A stretch of 64,000 bases of DNA from Arcobacter porcinus (GTDB taxonomy: Bacteria > Campylobacterota > Campylobacteria > Campylobacterales > Arcobacteraceae), in assembly GCF_004299785.2 (NCBI RefSeq), contig NZ_CP036246.2:310001-374000 (forward strand), given 5' to 3'. The notes under the pieces were generated by a model. The model made no database searches. It saw only the letters and a program-made list of their open reading frames with translations, and was not told where the DNA came from. Positions 27,929 through 37,224 of this stretch are shown piece after piece. Positions within the stretch are counted from its first letter, which is position 1. The number at the start of each line of letters is the position of its first letter. Both the position numbers and the translations under genes were made by a program.

Positions 27929-30004
27929 ATGATAGGAGCTTTATGGAACGGAGTATCAGGAATTTATCAGCAAGATAAAGGAATCTCAACAGAAGCTAAT
28001 AATATAAGTAATTCAAGTACAATAGGGCATAAAAAAGATGAAATACATTTTTCAGATTTAATGTATTCTCAAGCTGGTATTGGAAAAGGTTCTCAAACTC
28101 AAACTGTATCTAAGGTTTTTACTCAAGGGCAAATTGTAGGAACTGGTTCAGGAATTGATGTAGCTATTGAAGGTAAAGGGTTTTTTATAGTAAGAAATAG
28201 GGAAGATGACTCTATTGCTTATACAAGAGCTGGAAATTTAGTTCAAGCAAAAGATGGATTCCTAGTAACTCAAGATGATTTTAAAATTCAAGGCTTAGTA
28301 CCGCAAAATAGAGTTATAAACTCTTCAGATCCAACAAAACAAATATTTACTGATAATTATTCTAAAAATATGCTATCAACTTCTATTGTAATTGATGGAG
28401 TTATTCATAATATTAATACAAAAACTACTGATTATAGATATAGTTCAAAAACAGATAGTGATGATAAAAAAGGTGATAACTATAAAACTTCAGTTTCAAA
28501 AGGAAATGATGTAGATAAATTACAAAATAATTATCAAAATATAGTTCAAGATTATGTAAATAATAAAGATAAACCATCTCAAAAAAGAAAAATTTCTGAA
28601 ATAGATTTAAGTACAAATTTGAATAATTTAAATCCAACAGGAAATGAAATAAGTATAAACCTTGATGGTAAAAATTACACTGTTATTTTTGATGAAGATA
28701 ATAAGGAAGATGCACTAAAAGAACTTAGTTATAAAATTTCTCAAGCAAGTGGATTCTCATCAACTTATAAAGAAGGAATATTAACAATTGAGCAAAGTGA
28801 AGCTTTAGGGAAAGAGTTTAAAGTAGAAGAGATTAAATTAAATAACTCAAGTGTTGATTTTACTTCAAATGATTATGAAGTATTAAATAGTGATAATCCA
28901 GTTCCAAGTTCACAAAATAGTAAGATAGATTTCTCTAAAAAGTTTGATAATATAAATAGTGAAGGAAATAAATTAACTATCACAATAGATGGAAAAACTT
29001 TTAGTGTAGAGTTTGATGCTAAGACAGAAATTAGTGAAGATGAAATGAGTAAACTTTATGAGTTTTTATCTGAAGAAGGAAGATCAAAATATGGATTAGT
29101 AGATCCAAATACAATTCCAACTAAGCAAGAACTAGATGATATGTTTGCAAACATTCCAGATCAAGCTGTTATAGATGCTATGCCTTCAACAACACAAGCT
29201 GAGATATTAGCAAAAAATCAAGCTCAAGCAGATAAAGATTCAAAAGAGTTGGCATATAATGAAGCAAGAAATAGAAAAAAAGAACAAACTTTAAATTATT
29301 TAAAAGCAGATACTATAGTTTCAGCATTAAAAGACTTAAGCGATAAAGTATCAAATTCTGCTGGATTTACAGCAAGTGTTAAAGATGGTGTTTTGGATGT
29401 ATCAAGTTTAATTCCTGGAAAAGAGTTTAGTGTTTCTGAAGTTAGTGTAAATAAAGAGCAAGTTTTTAATATAGATACTATAAGTGCAAATAAAGGTTGG
29501 GGAATAGATACAGTTTATGCTGCAAGAGATGCTTTAAAAAGTGCAGTTGAAGTAGCAGAGGCTGAGTTCTTAGAGATTACAAATATCTTAGATTATAGTG
29601 ATTTAGGAACTTATGGAGAGAGTGATATAAATATAAGATTAGATGTTTTAGGAATAGCTGATAAAAGTTTAGCAGATGTTACTATTAGTGATGATGGTTT
29701 TGTATATGTTACAAGTGGTACGAATAAATTTTTAGTTGGAAGATTAAGCACAGTTGGTTTTAGGAATGAACAAGGACTTGAAGCAATCGGTGGAAATCTT
29801 TATAAAAAAACAGAGTATAGCGGAGAAGCTTTTAATGCAGATAGTATGAATACAATAAGAGGTGGTTCTCTTGAAAGAGCGAATATCGATTATGGTACAG
29901 CTTTAACTCAACTTATGGTTTATCAAAAAGCTTTTGAGGCTAGTTCAAAATCTATTACAACATCAGATGAGTTTTTACAAACAGCAATTGAGATGAAAAG
30001 ATAG
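27929..30004 (+). CDS. flgE: Flagellar hook protein FlgE paralogue 1
   Basis: Hook protein of 691 residues. The N terminus (MIGALWNGVSGIYQQDKG) and C terminus (MVYQKAFEASSKSITTSDEF) are hook type. The interior contains two copies of a beta unit: one begins near 229 (NEISINLDGKNYTVIFDE), the other near 346 (NKLTITIDGKTFSVEFDA). The second is split by a helical insertion (about 372-465) that includes AVIDAMPSTTQAEI. A similar insertion occurs in the next gene. It follows flgD and is followed by a 90-nt gap with three hairpins. Two hook paralogues in tandem are unusual. Confidence 0.9.
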   Translation: MIGALWNGVSGIYQQDKGISTEANNISNSSTIGHKKDEIHFSDLMYSQAGIGKGSQTQTVSKVFTQGQIVGTGSGIDVAIEGKGFFIVRNREDDSIAYTRAGNLVQAKDGFLVTQDDFKIQGLVPQNRVINSSDPTKQIFTDNYSKNMLSTSIVIDGVIHNINTKTTDYRYSSKTDSDDKKGDNYKTSVSKGNDVDKLQNNYQNIVQDYVNNKDKPSQKRKISEIDLSTNLNNLNPTGNEISINLDGKNYTVIFDEDNKEDALKELSYKISQASGFSSTYKEGILTIEQSEALGKEFKVEEIKLNNSSVDFTSNDYEVLNSDNPVPSSQNSKIDFSKKFDNINSEGNKLTITIDGKTFSVEFDAKTEISEDEMSKLYEFLSEEGRSKYGLVDPNTIPTKQELDDMFANIPDQAVIDAMPSTTQAEILAKNQAQADKDSKELAYNEARNRKKEQTLNYLKADTIVSALKDLSDKVSNSAGFTASVKDGVLDVSSLIPGKEFSVSEVSVNKEQVFNIDTISANKGWGIDTVYAARDALKSAVEVAEAEFLEITNILDYSDLGTYGESDINIRLDVLGIADKSLADVTISDDGFVYVTSGTNKFLVGRLSTVGFRNEQGLEAIGGNLYKKTEYSGEAFNADSMNTIRGGSLERANIDYGTALTQLMVYQKAFEASSKSITTSDEFLQTAIEMKR

Positions 30005-30030
30005 AGTATAAACAAATTGTTTATACTTTT
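30005..30030 (+). terminator. Hairpin 1 after flgE paralogue 1, terminator-like
   Basis: A perfect 10-bp stem (30005-30014 with 30018-30027, loop AAT) starts at the base after the stop codon and runs into TTTT (30027-30030). It may act as a partial terminator that lowers expression of downstream genes; the T run is short. Confidence 0.55.
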
Positions 30031-30050
30031 GTACAAAAAATTGTATAGAA
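30027..30050 (+). promoter_or_regulatory. Hairpin 2 between the hook genes, competing with hairpin 1
   Basis: A 10-bp stem (30027-30036 with 30041-30050, two G-U pairs, loop AAAA) uses the T run of hairpin 1 as its left arm. The two structures are therefore partly exclusive, as in an attenuator or processing site. The function is inferred. Confidence 0.4.
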
Positions 30051-30052
30051 GT

Positions 30053-30070
30053 ATGAACATTTATGTTCAT
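30053..30070 (+). promoter_or_regulatory. Near-perfect palindrome before flgE paralogue 2
   Basis: ATGAACAT (30053-30060) pairs with ATGTTCAT (30063-30070); as a hairpin it would be 7 bp with a 4-nt loop. It lies 24 nt before the start of the second hook gene and could be an operator or an mRNA hairpin. Confidence 0.4.
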
Positions 30071-30094
30071 TTACCTTAAAACAAAGGATAGGAT

Positions 30095-33000
30095 ATGATA
30101 GGTGCATTATGGACTGGAATATCAGGATTATCAGCACATCAAACTGCTTTAGACAATGAGTCAAATAATATTGCAAACGTAAATACGATTGGATATAAAG
30201 CTAGTAGAATCTCATTTGCAGATCAAATTTACCAAGGAAAGATTGGTAAAGGATCATATGTGCAAGATGCAGAGAAAGTATTTGTAACTGGTGGTTCAAA
30301 AATCACAGGTGTAGAATATGATGTGGCACTTCAAGGTGATGGATTTTTTACTGTTATTAATAAAAACACTCTAGGAACAGCTGAAACTTTTTATACAAGA
30401 GCTGGAAATCTTAGAATGGGACAAAGTGGAACATTACAAAATGCAGATGGTTATGAAGTTCAAGGTTGGGCAATGAGTTCAATTGATCAAAAAAATGATG
30501 TAAAAACAACAAACCAAAATGCAAGTAGATTTACAGATGTATATGTTAAAAATCTTGGTAATGGAATTATAAGACATAAAGATTATATTGAAACAATTGC
30601 AGCAAAAGCTACAAATTATAATGAAACTGCAAAATCAGATCCAGTTAGTGTATTTAGTGGAGCTGGTGGAAAAACAAAAGCAGCGAAATTAAAAGATATT
30701 GATTTAGCTTTATCAAACTATAATGAGTGGTTACAAAAATATAAAGATGATCCAAGTCTTCCATCAAAAGGATCAACTTCTCAAGTTTCACAAGCAAACT
30801 TTAAAACAGGAGTTCCACCAACTTCAATTATTGGAAAAGAGGGTGACTCTATTGAAATGGTTGTAAATGGAAACAGCTATACTCAAAAGTTTGTTGTTAC
30901 AAAAACAACTCCTGCATGGAGAGATGAACTTTGGGATGCACTACCAATGACACCTGTTGATGAAAGAGCTTTATATAATTTAAAAGATCCAGCATTAATA
31001 GAGATTATGCCAACTTCAACTGAAGCAGAAAGATCTCTTAAAGATCAAGAAATAGCAAAATATGATAAATTAGCAGGAAAGATAAATACATATAAAGCAT
31101 TAGCAGATACTATTTCTAATAAGGAAGCAGGAGTTGTTGCATATATGGCAAAGGATAGAACAAATCCTACAAGTGATGTGTTAAATCCAAATGGAATGTA
31201 TGAACAAACAACAAATCTTGCTGATATGTTAAGAGGTGTTATTCAAATTAAATCATTAGTTCCAGGAAAAGAGTTTAAAATTACTCAAGTTGCTGAATAT
31301 TCAGGAGAAAATGAAAAATTCTCTGTAAAAGGAACATTCCAATCAACAGCAGTAGCAAGTTTAGGATCTGGAAAACAAGCTCTTGAAGAAGCAAGAGATG
31401 CATTATCAAGATTAGTAAATGGTAACCAAAGAAGTGTTTATACAACTCAAGATCTATATGGTGCAGCAAATAATAAAACTTTCTCATTTAGTATAAATGT
31501 ATTTGATAAAGATTTAGGATATGTGATTCCTGTTCCAAATGATGGTGCAGTTCCTCCAAAAGCAGTACCAATTGAAATTGGAAATGTAAATACAGGAGAT
31601 ATTAATACAATAGTTGATGCTATTAACAATACAAGAACTTCTTCAGGACCACAACTTGGAGATTATATTGTTGCAAAAAATATAAATGGAAATCTGGTTC
31701 TTGAAACAAATGAAGCAAATTATGATATAGAGTTTGATGCAAAACTTGAAACAGATCCAACAGTAGATTTAAATGAGTTAGTAAATAATGCAGGATATAC
31801 ATATGATATAAAAGTAGGAAGTAACACTATTTCTACTACATTTGCAACAACAACTCCAGTTGATAAAAATGCAATATATACAGCAATATCTACAAATGTT
31901 TCAGCATATAATGCGGCAAATCCAGGAAGAGAATTAGTTGTAAGTCCAATAAATAATGGAGTATTTACAATTAGCTCAGCAGATGGTGAGAGAATCGAAG
32001 GAGATTTAAGAATAAATGTTGCTCCAACTCAGCCAAATTTAGCAAATAATGTAAATAATGCTGGAACAAGTACAGTTATGGAACAAGGTGTTTATACTAT
32101 TACTGCACCAGTTACAGATAATACAACTTATGGTGTTACTATAAATGGAACAACTTATTCATTTACAACAGGTACTGGATATACAGGAACAGAATCTGAT
32201 GTTAGAAATAATATTTTAGCTCAAATCAAAAATGATCCAGCTTTAAAAGATATAGTAAATGCAACTGCAAATGGAACAGGTGGAATTAGTATAAATCAAA
32301 CAAGAGTGGTTGATAGTAGTAATACAGCAACATCTTTAAATATAACACAAACAGGTGGAGCATATAATCAAACTCAAGCATATAATGCAGGTAATCCAGA
32401 AGTTCAAGTGTTTACAGTTGATTTTACAGGTGCTTCTAGATCTGAAATAATTTTAACTCTTGCAGGTTCAAATATTTCAATAAAAACAGAAGAGAATGAG
32501 ACTCCAGCAACAGCTGCTACAAAACTTCAAGATGAAATAAACAAAAATCCAAATCTAAGAAATAGATATGAGGTAGTTGTAAATGGTGCAGATATTGAAG
32601 TTAGAGAAAAAGCAGGAGTTACAGGATATACAGGATTTGGTGGAAATGTTCCAAGTATTACATTTAAGGACCTTGAAGTTCCTGTTTGGGATTTAAAAGA
32701 AGGATTTATTGAAGTAAATAGTGAATATTCTGGAAGAAGAGGAGCTGGTGGGGAGTTTATGGAAATTACAACTAGAGTTGATCAATCTTCTACACAAGCT
32801 AGCCTTCAATTAAGATTAGATGTTTTAAATATCTCTGATAGCAAATTTGGAGCATTTAAAGTTGATGATACAGGACTTGTAACAATCACTGAAGGTGGAG
32901 TTGAGTACGCTGTAGGTCAAGTTTCAATTGCAAGATTTACAAATAATAGAGGACTTGAAGCTGTTGGTAATAATAACTTTAGAGCAACTCAAGATTCTGG

Positions 33001-33190
33001 AAATGTTATTTATAGTACAAACAATAACAATACAAATGGTGTAAAAGGTCAAGCTCTTGAACTTAGTAAAGCAGATTTAAGTGAAAGCTTAGTAAATCTT
33101 ATGGTATTCCAAAGAGCCTTTGAAGCAAATGCGAAGTCAATTACAACTTCTGATGAGCTTTTAAGTACATTAATTAATTTAAAAAGATAG
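30095..33190 (+). CDS. flgE: Flagellar hook protein FlgE paralogue 2, large
   Basis: A 1031-residue hook protein, longer than the first paralogue and than most FlgE. Its N terminus (MIGALWTGISGLSAHQTA) and C terminus (LMVFQRAFEANAKSITTSDE) are hook type, and a conserved region before the end (LRLDVLNISDSKFGAFKVDD) matches paralogue 1. It shares the split beta domain with the insertion motif ALIEIMPTSTEAE (about 306). It then has extra repeated beta modules of about 90 residues between roughly 560 and 860. It is probably the main hook subunit; the division of labour with paralogue 1 cannot be told. The start follows AAAGGATAGG. Confidence 0.9.
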   Translation: MIGALWTGISGLSAHQTALDNESNNIANVNTIGYKASRISFADQIYQGKIGKGSYVQDAEKVFVTGGSKITGVEYDVALQGDGFFTVINKNTLGTAETFYTRAGNLRMGQSGTLQNADGYEVQGWAMSSIDQKNDVKTTNQNASRFTDVYVKNLGNGIIRHKDYIETIAAKATNYNETAKSDPVSVFSGAGGKTKAAKLKDIDLALSNYNEWLQKYKDDPSLPSKGSTSQVSQANFKTGVPPTSIIGKEGDSIEMVVNGNSYTQKFVVTKTTPAWRDELWDALPMTPVDERALYNLKDPALIEIMPTSTEAERSLKDQEIAKYDKLAGKINTYKALADTISNKEAGVVAYMAKDRTNPTSDVLNPNGMYEQTTNLADMLRGVIQIKSLVPGKEFKITQVAEYSGENEKFSVKGTFQSTAVASLGSGKQALEEARDALSRLVNGNQRSVYTTQDLYGAANNKTFSFSINVFDKDLGYVIPVPNDGAVPPKAVPIEIGNVNTGDINTIVDAINNTRTSSGPQLGDYIVAKNINGNLVLETNEANYDIEFDAKLETDPTVDLNELVNNAGYTYDIKVGSNTISTTFATTTPVDKNAIYTAISTNVSAYNAANPGRELVVSPINNGVFTISSADGERIEGDLRINVAPTQPNLANNVNNAGTSTVMEQGVYTITAPVTDNTTYGVTINGTTYSFTTGTGYTGTESDVRNNILAQIKNDPALKDIVNATANGTGGISINQTRVVDSSNTATSLNITQTGGAYNQTQAYNAGNPEVQVFTVDFTGASRSEIILTLAGSNISIKTEENETPATAATKLQDEINKNPNLRNRYEVVVNGADIEVREKAGVTGYTGFGGNVPSITFKDLEVPVWDLKEGFIEVNSEYSGRRGAGGEFMEITTRVDQSSTQASLQLRLDVLNISDSKFGAFKVDDTGLVTITEGGVEYAVGQVSIARFTNNRGLEAVGNNNFRATQDSGNVIYSTNNNNTNGVKGQALELSKADLSESLVNLMVFQRAFEANAKSITTSDELLSTLINLKR

Positions 33191-33197
33191 GTAAATA

Positions 33198-33226
33198 TTT
33201 AAGCTAAGAGTAATTCTTAGCTTAAA
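33198..33226 (+). promoter_or_regulatory. Stem-loop after flgE paralogue 2
   Basis: A perfect 12-bp stem (33198-33209 with 33215-33226, loop GTAAT) lies 7 nt after the stop codon. No T run follows, so it is more likely an mRNA-stability or processing hairpin than a full terminator. Confidence 0.45.
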
Positions 33227-33246
33227 ATTATAAATAGGATGAAATT

Positions 33247-33573
33247 GTGAGTTTAATTATAATTGCTGTTTTGATAATTGTTTTGTTATATTTTTTAACT
33301 ACTTCTCACACATATAAAGTTATGTACTTCAAAATTAAAGAAGAAAAAGCTTTAAGTGAAGATGAGATTTTGAAATTAGAAGCTTTGATTAAAAGATATG
33401 AGAAACAGGTAAAAATTGGTACAAAAAGTTTACAAAACAACCAAGGTAATCTTCAAATAGCAAGAGATGATCTTCAACAATTAAGAATGGAAAATATTAC
33501 ATTAAAAAATAGAATAAATGACCTTCAAAGAAGAAATGAAGAGTTATATGCTCAAGTAAATGCTATTATATAA
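33247..33573 (+). CDS. Small membrane-anchored coiled-coil protein
   Basis: A 108-residue protein of unknown function, with an N-terminal membrane helix (about 2-18, LIIIAVLIIVLLYFL) followed by a cytoplasmic coiled coil (about 28-104) rich in Leu, Glu and Gln. The start is GTG, with TAGGATG upstream. Its position between the hook genes and a secreted TPR protein, in the flagellar block, suggests a motor or assembly role, but nothing in the sequence proves it. Confidence 0.7.
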   Translation: MSLIIIAVLIIVLLYFLTTSHTYKVMYFKIKEEKALSEDEILKLEALIKRYEKQVKIGTKSLQNNQGNLQIARDDLQQLRMENITLKNRINDLQRRNEELYAQVNAII

Positions 33574-33582
33574 AGGTATGAG

Positions 33583-35598
33583 TTGAAGTTTATATATAAA
33601 ATAGTATCTATATTTTTACTACTTAACACTATTTTATATGCAAATGATATATTAAAATCTCAACCTCAAATCATTTTTGAATTAGATAAATTTGATGAAT
33701 TAGAGATATCAAATGAGTTTAATAAAGCTGTACTACTTTTTAATAAAGGAAAGTACTTAGACGCTTATGCAATATTTAATAAAACAAAAGTAGCTTATGA
33801 AGCACCATCATTATTGAATATGGCAATTATTTTATTAAATGAAAATCAAAAAGAGAAATCTATTGAACTATTTTCAAAAATATATTCAAAAAAATCAAAT
33901 TTATTAAATGAGCCATATGCTTTTATTGCATCTTGTTACTATTTGTTTTTCCTTACATCAGATGATAAATATATGATAGATTTAGTAACTATTTTTCAAA
34001 ATAGTGATAAATTAAAAAATCAAAGTGAAATAATAAAAAACATAAAAGATATTATATTAAAAGAGTTGGCTAATAGATATCTACTTGTAAAAGATTATGA
34101 AAATGCATTGGGTGCTTTAAATGCTATGAGCTACTCTTTAGATTTAAAGAAAGCAATGATATATATAAAGCAAAATAATTTTTTAAGAGCTGATAAAGTT
34201 CTAAATAAACTACTTAAAGAAGATTTTGAACAAGAAGAATTAGATGAGATTTATTGGATAGCACTTTTTGTTGATTTAAAATTAAATAAATTAGATGATG
34301 CAAAAGAGACATTAGAATTAATTTCAAAAAGAAAAGATAATTATAAAACTCATTTAAAACTTCCATTTGAAATCTATTTCCAAAAAGATTTATATTCTGA
34401 GAGTGATTATTTAAAATCAGTTTTAAAATTTGATGATAATAGAAAAATAGATTATCTTTACTATTTTGTACCTTTTGTTTTTTCTGATACAAAAGAGCTA
34501 ATGTATGATACTGTAAAAGGAATGGTTACAAAAGATAAAAGTAGTCTTGAAAATTTAGAAGCTATGTTTAATTACAATATCAAGTTTATAAAAGCTATAA
34601 GATTGGATCCTATTTTAAGAATAAAAGAGTTAAAAAAAGAGATAAATGAAAATTCAAAGGCATATACTTTTTATAATTTAGCTTTAGCTTATGGTCAAAT
34701 TCAAGATTTTACAAATGCATATAAATATTTTGAAAAAGCATATAAACTTAGCCCAGGAAATAAACTTTATGCAATTATGTATCTTATTACTTCTAATAAA
34801 ATTAAACAAGGTATGGATAATAAACAAAAAGAGTTGATAAAAAGTAGAATAAAAGATGAAAAAGGGATGTATAGTTACTTTGCAAAAGAGTTATACTCTT
34901 TATATGTTGATATCTCTTTTGAAAATGATGAAGAACCATATTTAGAAGAAACAATCTTTTTTAAAGCATTAGATTTTTTAAAGAAATTAGAAAATAATGA
35001 ATATATGGCAAATCATATTTTATTAAAAGAGTGGGATAAAGATCCTTTTGTATATTTGTTAAAATTAGTACAACAAAAACATAGAGAAAGTGATTATGAA
35101 TATTTCTCAAGAATGCAAGATACAATTCCAACAAAAGCAAATAATAATTTTTTGAATAGCTCAATTTTAACCTCTATGTATTATATAGATATCTTAAAAT
35201 CTTTAGGTATTTTTGAAAGAGTAGATTACCAAATATATGGTGATGAGTCTCCTATTTATCTACTTACAAAAGCATACGCAAATTTATACTTAGGAAAAAC
35301 AGAAGAGTCTATAAAAATATTAAATATATTAAAAAATAACTATAAATTTGAAAATCGATTCACTATGTATCTTTTTGTATCATCTTACTTAGAATCAGGA
35401 AGAAGAGAAGAAGCATCTATTCAAATTTCATTAATTAAAGCTTTTTATAAAGATACAGATACAGATTTTTTAACAGCAATTCAACTAATTCAGCAACTAA
35501 ATATAAATGCAGCAAAACAGTTTTTAGATAGAGCATATGATAATCCATATATAAGTTTTGATATAGTGGATTTTGATGAATTTATGCTCTCTTTATAA
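33583..35598 (+). CDS. Secreted TPR-repeat protein of the flagellar block
   Basis: A 671-residue helical repeat protein with an N-terminal signal-like segment (MKFIYKIVSIFLLLNTILYA, about 1-20). TPR-like helices run through most of the protein; one clear unit is YNLALAYGQIQDFTNAYKYF followed by EKAYKLSPGN (about 363-392). It starts with TTG; the upstream ATG is closed by an in-frame stop after two codons. Campylobacterota motors carry periplasmic TPR scaffold proteins (PflA, PflB); this could be such a protein, but I cannot tell which. A second one of similar length lies at 44544. Confidence 0.75.
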   Translation: MKFIYKIVSIFLLLNTILYANDILKSQPQIIFELDKFDELEISNEFNKAVLLFNKGKYLDAYAIFNKTKVAYEAPSLLNMAIILLNENQKEKSIELFSKIYSKKSNLLNEPYAFIASCYYLFFLTSDDKYMIDLVTIFQNSDKLKNQSEIIKNIKDIILKELANRYLLVKDYENALGALNAMSYSLDLKKAMIYIKQNNFLRADKVLNKLLKEDFEQEELDEIYWIALFVDLKLNKLDDAKETLELISKRKDNYKTHLKLPFEIYFQKDLYSESDYLKSVLKFDDNRKIDYLYYFVPFVFSDTKELMYDTVKGMVTKDKSSLENLEAMFNYNIKFIKAIRLDPILRIKELKKEINENSKAYTFYNLALAYGQIQDFTNAYKYFEKAYKLSPGNKLYAIMYLITSNKIKQGMDNKQKELIKSRIKDEKGMYSYFAKELYSLYVDISFENDEEPYLEETIFFKALDFLKKLENNEYMANHILLKEWDKDPFVYLLKLVQQKHRESDYEYFSRMQDTIPTKANNNFLNSSILTSMYYIDILKSLGIFERVDYQIYGDESPIYLLTKAYANLYLGKTEESIKILNILKNNYKFENRFTMYLFVSSYLESGRREEASIQISLIKAFYKDTDTDFLTAIQLIQQLNINAAKQFLDRAYDNPYISFDIVDFDEFMLSL

Positions 35599-35615
35599 TA
35601 CTATTCAACTTTTTT

Positions 35616-35624
35616 TGTTATAAT
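35616..35624 (+). promoter_or_regulatory. Extended -10 promoter before fliY
   Basis: TGTTATAAT (extended TGn plus perfect TATAAT) lies 37 nt before the fliY TTG start in the 63-nt gap. It suggests an internal transcription start for fliY-flgJ-flgN-flhF. Confidence 0.6.
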
Positions 35625-35661
35625 AATTACAGTTTTATATAATCAATGAAAAGGCATAAAA

Positions 35662-36522
35662 TTGGTATCAGATTTATCACAACTATTTAAAAATGAACTT
35701 GCAAATACATTAGAACAGCTATTAGGGAAAAAATCACAAGTAAAAGAGATAAAAAAACTAGAAAATAGTTTTGAATCAGAAAAATTTATAGAGTGTGATG
35801 TAAAAATAGAGTTTAAAGATATAAAAAGTAGCTTTATATTTTTTATACCAACAAAAAGTGCTGTAAATTTTGAGTACTTAATGCTTGGTGGAATGGGTGA
35901 TATAAAAGAAGATATAGATGATGAAACAACAGATGCTATAAATGAAATTATTTCAAATATTTGTGGAGCTTTTTCTACATCAGTAAATGCTCAAGGATTA
36001 GCAGATGTTAGTGGAGTAAAAACTGAAGTTAAAAGTGTAAATATAATAGATAAGTCTAAATTAAAAACTGGAGATATATTTAGATTTGATATATTATTAG
36101 ATAGTGAAGTAAATCCAATTGTTTTATATTTTGATAAAGTAATAACACCTTTCTTCTCTTCAATAACTGGTTATAAAGAGGCTATAAAAGCAACTACAAA
36201 TGAAGTTGCTTTACCTCTACAAACTTCTAATAAAAGTATTGTAGGAGTTGCAAATCCTTCAAAAAATCTTGAACTTTTATATCATGTTAAATTAAAATTA
36301 AGTGTTAGATTAGGATCTAAAATTGTTTTATTAAAAGATATTTTAAGATGGGATGTTGGAGAGATAATTGAACTTGAACAGATGGTAAATGAGCCTTTAG
36401 AAATCTTAATAAATGGTGTTAAAATTGGAGAGGGAGAGGCTGTTATAGTTGAAGGTAAATTTGGAATAAAAATTCGAAGAATTATAAATGAAGATTTACA
36501 ATTAGATAAAATAGGATTATAA
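35662..36522 (+). CDS. fliY: Flagellar motor switch phosphatase-type protein FliY
   Basis: A C-ring protein of 286 residues. The N-terminal two thirds is CheC-like, including DETTDAINEIISNICGAF (about 92-109), the region that in CheC-type phosphatases holds the active-site Glu and Asn. The C-terminal SpoA domain has KLKLSVRLGSKIVLLKDILR and INGVKIGEGEAVIVEGKFGI. It has no N-terminal EIDALL CheY-binding peptide, so it is not FliM. The start is TTG with AAAAGG upstream. FliY and FliN coexist in Campylobacterota. Confidence 0.85.
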   Translation: MVSDLSQLFKNELANTLEQLLGKKSQVKEIKKLENSFESEKFIECDVKIEFKDIKSSFIFFIPTKSAVNFEYLMLGGMGDIKEDIDDETTDAINEIISNICGAFSTSVNAQGLADVSGVKTEVKSVNIIDKSKLKTGDIFRFDILLDSEVNPIVLYFDKVITPFFSSITGYKEAIKATTNEVALPLQTSNKSIVGVANPSKNLELLYHVKLKLSVRLGSKIVLLKDILRWDVGEIIELEQMVNEPLEILINGVKIGEGEAVIVEGKFGIKIRRIINEDLQLDKIGL

Positions 36523-36523
36523 G

Positions 36524-36838
36524 ATGGAAATCAATAGTTCAAATCTTTATAATAAAGATATATTACAAACAGATAAATTTGATAAAATAGATACAAGTAA
36601 TTTATCAAATTTAGAAGATAAAAAATTAAGAGAAGTGAGTAATGATTTTGAATCATTTTTTATTAATCAAATATTATCAACTTCTTTAGAATCAAATAGT
36701 ACAGTTTCTGGAACAGGTGCTGGAAGTGATATTATTAAATCAATGTATTTAGAATCAATAGCAAATCAAAGTAGTGGTACATTTGGAATAAGTGATATGC
36801 TTTATAATTTTTTATCACAAAATAATAAAAAAGAGTAG
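36524..36838 (+). CDS. flgJ: Rod-binding protein, FlgJ N-terminal domain type
   Basis: A short FlgJ-type rod-capping protein of 104 residues. It matches only the rod-binding domain: LREVSNDFESFFINQILSTS (about 37-56) and YLESIANQSSGTFGISDML. The C-terminal peptidoglycan hydrolase of enterobacterial FlgJ is absent, as in many non-enteric bacteria, so a separate hydrolase must open the wall. It begins 1 nt after the fliY stop. Confidence 0.82.
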   Translation: MEINSSNLYNKDILQTDKFDKIDTSNLSNLEDKKLREVSNDFESFFINQILSTSLESNSTVSGTGAGSDIIKSMYLESIANQSSGTFGISDMLYNFLSQNNKKE

Positions 36839-36846
36839 GTGAAAAT

Positions 36847-37224
36847 ATGATAGATAATATTTTAAATAGCATGAATACTGAAATAGAGACTTTAAAAGAG
36901 GCAATAAATTTAGATATCCTAGATATAAAAGCTGGTAGAAATGAAGAACTTTTTCAAAGAAATGATATGAAATATGAAAATATAAACTCTATCATGGAAA
37001 AAAAAGCACAATTAAATAATGAATTAGCAAATCTCTTAAAAAACAATGTAGATGTAAATATATATAGAGAAAAAGTTGATTACTTAGAACAGAATTTAAA
37101 AGAGCTATATGAATTAAATAAAAAACTAGCAAATATTGTTTTACCAATTAAGCAGATGTATAAAGAACTTGTAGAAGAAGTTAGTGAAAAAGTTGGAGGA
37201 CATGTTTTTGATATTAAGGCTTAG
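36847..37224 (+). CDS. flgN: FlgN-like flagellar chaperone
   Basis: A 125-residue all-helical protein with heptad-like patterns and no membrane segment or Cys. It lies directly after flgJ, where many genomes have flgN, the chaperone for hook-filament junction proteins FlgK and FlgL. Only general features (helical, acidic, about 125 residues) support the name, so it is tentative. Its 3' end overlaps the next gene. Confidence 0.5.
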   Translation: MIDNILNSMNTEIETLKEAINLDILDIKAGRNEELFQRNDMKYENINSIMEKKAQLNNELANLLKNNVDVNIYREKVDYLEQNLKELYELNKKLANIVLPIKQMYKELVEEVSEKVGGHVFDIKA

